Assembly: GCA_031549345.1 (NCBI GenBank)
Contig: JAVBPY010000018.1
Span: forward strand, 1-53,529
DNA: 53,529 nt
Direction: 5' to 3'
Source of the DNA: CASFRF01 sp031549345
GTDB taxonomy: Bacteria; Verrucomicrobiota; Lentisphaeria; Victivallales; Victivallaceae
Shown one piece after another: positions 50,001 through 53,529 of the stretch. Position numbers and translations under genes: made by a program. Under the pieces are notes generated by a model. It saw only the letters and a list, made by a program, of their open reading frames with translations. It searched no databases and had not been told where the DNA came from. Numbering within the stretch: position 1 is the stretch's first letter; every line of letters begins with the position of its first letter.

Positions 50001-51045
50001 GCCCGCGCACCTTATACGTCCCCGGCGCAACTAGTTTTCCGTAATCATCGAGCCCGTCCCACATCACTTCGACTTGTCCCGGGGCGACGGCGAAGTCGGC
50101 GACGGAGAACGCTCCGGCAAGGTTGCGGACGCGGTTGCCCCCGGCATCTTCAATGACCAGTGTGAAATTCTCCGCATCGGCCGGAATCGTGGCCCGGACC
50201 GGAATCACGCCCGGGAGCTTGGCCGATTCGGCGGCGTAGCTGCGCTGTACGCCGGAGTTGGTTTTGCCCAGCGTGATCTCTCCCCAGGCATTGATGGTCG
50301 TCCAATAGAACTCGCGCTTGGTTTCGCCTTTGGCCATGTTGTCGACGTAGCGGTGCAACGGCCAGGCCCGCCCGGTAACTTCGCCCCAGACAAACTCCAT
50401 GCCCATCTTGATTGATTCACCGGCGGTCATCTTTTTCTCTGCATTGAAAATAACCTTCCAGGGAATCCGCAGTTCATGAACGAAGCCTGAGTTGTCCGTA
50501 AGCTTGCGGTAACTCGATTCGATCCCTTCGCCGAGGCTGACGGAATTGTTTTTCCCCTTGTAGAGTTTTTCCGTCATCTTACCGGGTTTATCCTTGAATT
50601 CCCAATAGTCGATGTGAAAATTGGCGTTTCCCTGGTATTCCCATACAGTGATCCAACTTGTCTGATCTCCCGCCTGGCAACGGAGCTGCACGGCATCGGC
50701 GCGCCAGCCGTTGCGGTGATCGAAATCGGGGTTGATCGAACTGTTCAGCGGCATCGGGTCCTTCCAACGGAACGACAAATACAAGTACTCCGCGTCCCAC
50801 ATCGCGGCGGTCTTCACCGAAAAGGTGTCGCGCACATCGACATCGGCAAAGCTCCAAATCTCCCCGGAAAGGTCCCATTCATCGAGGTTTCCGTCTATTT
50901 TAACTTGTGTTTTCAACGGAAGCGCCGTGATTCCCTCGTTTTGCGTCTGCCGCCCCATCATCGCACGCGGCGCGTCGGCGCCGAGGGTCGAGAATGCCAT
51001 CATTGCCGCCGCAAAAGTCGGCAGAAGTCTGATTGAATGTTTCAT
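47053..51045 (-). CDS. Secreted CBM9-like / beta-propeller / CBM9-like protein
   Basis: The 1330-residue protein has a signal peptide (residues 1-23, cleavage after LGADA). A CBM9/DOMON-like domain is at about 30-240 (VKIDGNLDEWDLSG, RADAVQLRCQAGD). A FlgD-like Ig segment follows (WDGLDDYGKLVAPGTYKV), then a long beta-propeller-like region with NHL/PQQ-type repeats (ALALDADGNFVIADHGKD, AVAVGGDGRVWTAEY). A second CBM9-like domain is at the end (GDCVDLQLSP). It is likely an extracellular glycan-binding or processing protein. A catalytic motif is not recognised. It follows the pseudopilin gene directly; the ATG at 51045 is preferred for its signal peptide. Confidence 0.8.
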   Translation of the reverse strand: MKHSIRLLPTFAAAMMAFSTLGADAPRAMMGRQTQNEGITALPLKTQVKIDGNLDEWDLSGEIWSFADVDVRDTFSVKTAAMWDAEYLYLSFRWKDPMPLNSSINPDFDHRNGWRADAVQLRCQAGDQTSWITVWEYQGNANFHIDYWEFKDKPGKMTEKLYKGKNNSVSLGEGIESSYRKLTDNSGFVHELRIPWKVIFNAEKKMTAGESIKMGMEFVWGEVTGRAWPLHRYVDNMAKGETKREFYWTTINAWGEITLGKTNSGVQRSYAAESAKLPGVIPVRATIPADAENFTLVIEDAGGNRVRNLAGAFSVADFAVAPGQVEVMWDGLDDYGKLVAPGTYKVRGLVAGKLTSSYVMSFYSPGTPPWSTPDGKGAWAADHTRPEFLARSGDNMVISCRVVEGGVGLFAVGPDGKKLWSSHRATNAMTANEKYVYTDPNHWTDKSRYLMRFDAKTGKYAPFILNGKERPLPLPQKELLGDDRYTRVLVAGPEDFVAVLNTGKIALFDGTSAALKKEFLVSAQAFAPNASTIDAASGLPHAPDGDERTPLAYNGKEAFFFVENKLTALDVGTGKTRAVELAPAPGIPTALALDADGNFVIADHGKDMQIKKFDRSGKQISMYGKRGGRARMGEFDREAMREMSAVAVGGDGRVWTAEYTDFPRRVSVWGKDGKLAREYVGNTGYAGSGGFLHDTEAGRAFFGPNEMKIDYNKRDWHMSRVLWNPEPGQGITFTLDPSTHSMGHIFKSKASGEEREYYYVPPYYYWIGHKLFMSDNGAWRPVAAIVPVGQLSGVLGQHGKVLGKVAEEFAGLDPYDVAIWSDKNGDGLVQRAECEIVAAARKSTDKQIGVPGVPLNGGWGQRMDAEKLTIWGGNDNGIGCYTPVSYLANGAPVYGKAGLTFVSPLRNREIVPVPGGKDLIVSLARPGKPTELAGVDKTTGKLNWTYPSFFHGVHGSHRATMPKPGLLIGPLKVAGVVSKCGDGGDVFMLRGNLGQDFYLTTDGLFVGSMFRDCRLPGSALPADEEQLRKMPFNIFTMGSEPFNGWIGRQNDGVVRLTCGNAGTASSVTTVRGLDTIRRFNAPSVTVDSAKLVEADRDNAARLAAKGKVSPYTVLRAEKLPDWNKIPAMKIVREGQPVTGECKLAWNEQTLYVLFAVRDPSPWKNGGQDFRQLFKTGDCVDLQLSPSGNSKRTAEEGDFRLLAAPFNGKPVAVLMKQISQDAPASEKGHYQSPVTTIVFDQVKILPEAKIQVKKGSDNYVVQLEVPWNALGMKADAGMKMRGDAGFILSDEPGQINTARVYYANADTNLVSDLPMESKLSPDRWTEITLAK

Positions 51046-51066
51046 CTTTTCTGTCATCTCCATAGC

Positions 51067-51912
51067 TTACAGGTAACCGGGGATGTTTGCTTTTGTGGCG
51101 TCGCCCCCCTTCCCCCAGGTGATCCGGGTGGCGGTGCAGTCGCCGCCTGTGCCGAGAAAAACCGCATTGGGGGGAATCGCCATATGGCTGCCGATTGTCG
51201 CACCGTTCACCACCCATACCGCGGTATTCTGGGACGTTGCGCTCGGCAAATTCAACCATTTTACGGAACCGTCGAGGCTGGCAATGTTGCCGCCGGAAGG
51301 AAACGTCCCCGGGCTGTGGTTGGTTTCCGCGGGTCCGCCGCTGCCGCTGCTGATGTGGCAGCGATCGGCCCACATCGCGGGCATCATATTGGGTAAATTG
51401 GTGAACGCGGTCCCCTGGCGCTTTCTGTATGCGCGAAGGAGCCGGACGGAATCCATCTTATAATCCGCTGTTGAACCGCCATATTGCCCGTACGCGTACC
51501 GGTACCAGCCAGTACCGAGCTCCAAAGAACGCACGGCGCCCGGACACTTGAAGACCTTACTCACCGGAACTTTCGATGACGCGTCGAATCCGCCCGCGTT
51601 GCCGTTCGCATCCAACGATCCGGCGAGATAGCTTTTGTAGAAATACGTAAAGGAACCTAAAGATTCGGTCGCCACGGCAAAACGTCCTGAAATTCCTCCC
51701 GAAAGCGCGGGCATCACGGTAAAATACTTGAAATCCCCCTCGTAGGAAATGGTCGCCTGGACGATTTGCCGGAGGTTGCCGATACACGCGCCGCGCCGCG
51801 CTGTTTCACGCGCCTTATTCAGGGCGGGAAGGAGCATGGAAGCCAGGATCGCGATAATCGCGATCACGACAAGGAGCTCGATCAACGTGAAGGGAACCGT
51901 TTTCTTTCTCAT
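51067..51912 (-). CDS. Prepilin-type cleavage/methylation domain protein
   Basis: The 281-residue product begins with a short leader and the class III pilin motif FTLIELLVVIAIIAIL, where Glu5 of the mature protein is kept. A DUF1559-like extracellular domain follows with the C-terminal GGNIASLDGSVKWL pattern. Such proteins are cleaved and methylated by prepilin peptidase and are abundant in Lentisphaerota and Planctomycetota; most have no known role. It overlaps the regulator by ATGA and precedes the CBM9/propeller gene. Confidence 0.9.
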   Translation of the reverse strand: MRKKTVPFTLIELLVVIAIIAILASMLLPALNKARETARRGACIGNLRQIVQATISYEGDFKYFTVMPALSGGISGRFAVATESLGSFTYFYKSYLAGSLDANGNAGGFDASSKVPVSKVFKCPGAVRSLELGTGWYRYAYGQYGGSTADYKMDSVRLLRAYRKRQGTAFTNLPNMMPAMWADRCHISSGSGGPAETNHSPGTFPSGGNIASLDGSVKWLNLPSATSQNTAVWVVNGATIGSHMAIPPNAVFLGTGGDCTATRITWGKGGDATKANIPGYL

Positions 51913-52988
51913 TTCTTTTTTTCTCCTTTATAGTTGTGGTTATTCAATTCATGTTCAAAAAGCGCCGGAAGGGCGGTATGAAGAGGGACATTTTCACCCC
52001 GGCACTGGGCAAGGATGCTTCGCGTACAAAGTTCCAGCACCCGGTCGGTTTCAAATCCGAGGAATGTGAGCGGTATCTCCACTTCCGGAACCCAGGGATA
52101 GTTCGCCAGCGCCACGATACGTTTGGGAGAATTACAAAGCCAATTGAGTTCGCACAATGTCGCCGTAACCATATTCAGGCGGTTGTCGTCGTACACGACC
52201 AGCGAATCAGGGCGCTGCGATTCCGGCATGGAATGCCAGATGCGGATCAAGCGCGTGAGCGTTTCGCCCCGTCCGGACGGGGGCGCGAGCAGAAGTTGCG
52301 GGCAAAATTCCAAGCCATACCGGTGAAACAGCGCCGGAAAGATATCCGGCTTCCGCGAATGCGTCAGCGTATCGATGATTACCGCCGGACGCCGGGCGCC
52401 GTTCTCCGCTAAAAAACCAAGCGCGCGGGAATAAAACTCACTGGAGCCGGTTACCGCCGGAATGCCAAACACCGATTCGCTTGAAAGCGCCACACGCGCA
52501 ATCCCCGGCGCATCGTAAATGGGCGTTCCCGCGAAATTACCGGGAACGGCAAGAAAAAGAATTCCCGCCAGACGCTTAAGGCGCACATCCTCCACCAGGC
52601 GCTGAACCTTTTCCCAGTTCCGCAATTCTTCGGCGCACTCCAGAATCTCAAACGAAACATGCAATTGGCGCGCCACCACCGGGAGCTCCGCCACAATCGA
52701 GCGGTAGAACCGGTTCACCCTCACCCCATGCTCCAGAGATGCCGGCATAAAAAGACAAATCTTCGAAAGATGCGGCGGCGACTCCGAAATAAAGCTCCCC
52801 TCCCACTTCCGTGTTACGACGTAACCCTCCGTGATCAGATCGTCCAGCGCCCGCTGCAAGGTGTGGCTGCTGGTATCGAGCTCTTTTTCCAGGGTCGTTC
52901 GCGTCGGCAAACGGCTCCCCGGCGGATAAATGCCGTCGTTGATCCTTTCGCGTAACATCCCGGCCACGTCAACCCAACTTTTCGCCAT
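51909..52988 (-). CDS. GntR-type regulator with LacI/PBP-like sensor
   Basis: The 359-residue protein has an N-terminal GntR winged helix (residues 1-70: VAGMLRERINDGIYPPGSRL and DELTSSHTLQRALDDLITEGY-like helix). A periplasmic-binding-protein-like sensor follows (FLAENGARRPAVIID, DSLVVYDDN). AraR-type and related regulators with this layout sense sugars. It heads the operon with the pseudopilin and CBM9/propeller genes and likely controls it through the TGTACTT palindrome between promoter and start. GGAG lies 8 bases before the ATG. Confidence 0.92.
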   Translation of the reverse strand: MAKSWVDVAGMLRERINDGIYPPGSRLPTRTTLEKELDTSSHTLQRALDDLITEGYVVTRKWEGSFISESPPHLSKICLFMPASLEHGVRVNRFYRSIVAELPVVARQLHVSFEILECAEELRNWEKVQRLVEDVRLKRLAGILFLAVPGNFAGTPIYDAPGIARVALSSESVFGIPAVTGSSEFYSRALGFLAENGARRPAVIIDTLTHSRKPDIFPALFHRYGLEFCPQLLLAPPSGRGETLTRLIRIWHSMPESQRPDSLVVYDDNRLNMVTATLCELNWLCNSPKRIVALANYPWVPEVEIPLTFLGFETDRVLELCTRSILAQCRGENVPLHTALPALFEHELNNHNYKGEKKK

Positions 52989-53002
52989 CGTATTTCTCCT
53001 AC

Positions 53003-53018
53003 TGTACTTTGAAGTACA
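53003..53018. promoter_or_regulatory. Putative operator of the GntR/LacI-type regulator
   Basis: TGTACTT-TG-AAGTACA is an inverted repeat with perfect 7-bp arms, located 15 bases downstream of the -10 and 14 bases before the start codon. This is a typical roadblock or autoregulation position. Confidence 0.7.
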
Positions 53019-53032
53019 TTAGCGTTTTTGAT

Positions 53033-53061
53033 ATTATAATCGATAAAAGAAGGAAAGGCAA
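53033..53061 (-). promoter_or_regulatory. Promoter of the GntR/pseudopilin/CBM9-propeller operon
   Basis: On the minus strand TTGCCT (53056-53061), 17 bp, consensus TATAAT (53033-53038). Confidence 0.75.
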
Positions 53062-53385
53062 GCCGTTTTTCAATTTTTTGCAATGATTTTCAAAAGGTTG
53101 GTGTTTCGGTATTCGCGCACGAACGGGAAAGCGAACATCCGTCGCTTCCCGAAAGCAGTAAATGCGCCACTGCCAAATATAAGTGCATACCAATTATGGA
53201 GAATAAATAAGTGACTGGTGCGATGGGCCCAGTTGGATGCGAGCATATTGACGTAATAGTCGCGAGCGTAAGTTATAAAAAGGCGATGCGAGCGGAATGC
53301 GAACCCTCGGCTGGTCTAGCCGTAAGATGCACATAATCAATGAAGGACTGTAACTATTTTTCGTTCGATGCCATTTGAAAAGCAA
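53062..53385. other. Gene-free stretch before the IS-like end
   Basis: No supported gene is seen. On the minus strand GCTCGCATC occurs twice about 50 bases apart (around 53240 and 53290), and a CGGCT/AGCCG hairpin lies near 53310. The minus strand also faintly resembles a tRNA 3' end there, but a cloverleaf cannot be formed. Confidence 0.4.
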
Positions 53386-53390
53386 ATCAT

Positions 53391-53529
53391 TGCGGTTCCC
53401 CCCGAAAACTGGACAACTTGCATCGGTGTAAAATGGCCTGTAAATTAAAACAGAAAGGGACGTTTTATGAAGAAGTCTTACGACAGCAAATTCAAGAGTC
53501 GCGTAGCGCTTGAAGCGTTGCGTGGCGAC
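53391..53529 (+). mobile_element. Left end of an IS3-like insertion sequence (cut by window)
   Basis: TGCGGTTCCCCCCGAAAACT followed by GGACAAC at 53391-53417 resembles an IS3-family terminal inverted repeat. A transposase orfA start follows at 53467. The exact terminus is uncertain because the other end is outside the window. Confidence 0.65.
53467..53529 (+). CDS. IS3-family transposase OrfA, N-terminal part
   Basis: The 21 visible codons read MKKSYDSKFKSRVALEALRG and one Asp, the usual start of the helix-turn-helix OrfA of IS3-family elements. AAAGGGA lies 8 bases before the ATG. The gene runs out of the window. Confidence 0.85.
   Translation, partial: MKKSYDSKFKSRVALEALRGD

Noticed and set aside
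53280..53340. tRNA gene near the right edge
   Set aside because: A 3'-end-like stretch is seen on the minus strand, but the T stem does not pair and no anticodon arm is found.

Overview
The window looks like a chromosomal segment of an anaerobic, Gram-negative-type bacterium of the PVC group, most probably Lentisphaerota (Victivallales-like). This is inference. It rests on a GntR/LacI-type regulator followed by a pseudopilin-like protein and a secreted CBM9/beta-propeller protein, on secreted glycan enzymes (GH42, mannonate dehydratase), on very large surface proteins, on a histidine-type (sulfide-dependent) Thi4, and on a 2-hydroxyacyl-CoA dehydratase activase. Most of the window is GC-rich, compact and made of short operons with ATGA, GTGA or TAATG junctions. 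Readable sigma70-type promoters (TTGAAA or TTGACT, 16-17 bp, TAnnnT) recur throughout.

Layout. (1) 1-2900 is an accessory, AT-richer, scrambled region. It holds broken RHS/YD-repeat fragments, a zinc-ribbon/TM2 membrane protein, a nuclease-like gene cut short after its first catalytic motif, an LRAT-like protein on the other strand, and copies of a dispersed imperfect-hairpin repeat that sit exactly where coding sequences are cut off. (2) 2960-5356: pirin, a decayed gene, tRNA-Arg(ACG), tadA, a small lipoprotein, tRNA-Gly(CCC). (3) 5415-8486: SWIM/SNF2 helicase; divergent from it, an operon of a fused activase/dehydratase-like protein, cupin, lysA, tsaB and a membrane protein (8751-13772). 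(4) 13780-18526: asd-guaA (guaA with its glutaminase core deleted) and a tyrosine-kinase/PHP-phosphatase pair whose kinase ends in a Tyr-Gly repeat. (5) 18584-22730: nifU-like, nnr, GH42 and CBM9-like genes; divergent from them, DUF1805, pdxB, rsuA-like and rsmC; then thi4. (6) 26842-38031: a giant 2923-residue metzincin/beta-repeat/FnIII/PPC protein, coupled to a stand-alone coaB, an esterase-like hydrolase and tag. (7) 37985-45707: cysE, yicC, a lipoprotein, ptsH-ptsI, yebC-ruvC and a MATE exporter. (8) 45720-53061: uxuA and the GntR/pseudopilin/CBM9-propeller operon with a perfect-arm operator palindrome. (9) The right edge enters an IS3-like element.

Together the housekeeping genes cover lysine, purine, CoA, thiamine, pyridoxine and cysteine biosynthesis and tRNA or rRNA modification. 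The accessory genes point to a carbohydrate-foraging surface lifestyle with regulated surface polysaccharide. The left edge looks like a decaying polymorphic-protein (RHS) locus. No CRISPR array, rRNA or complete mobile element is visible.
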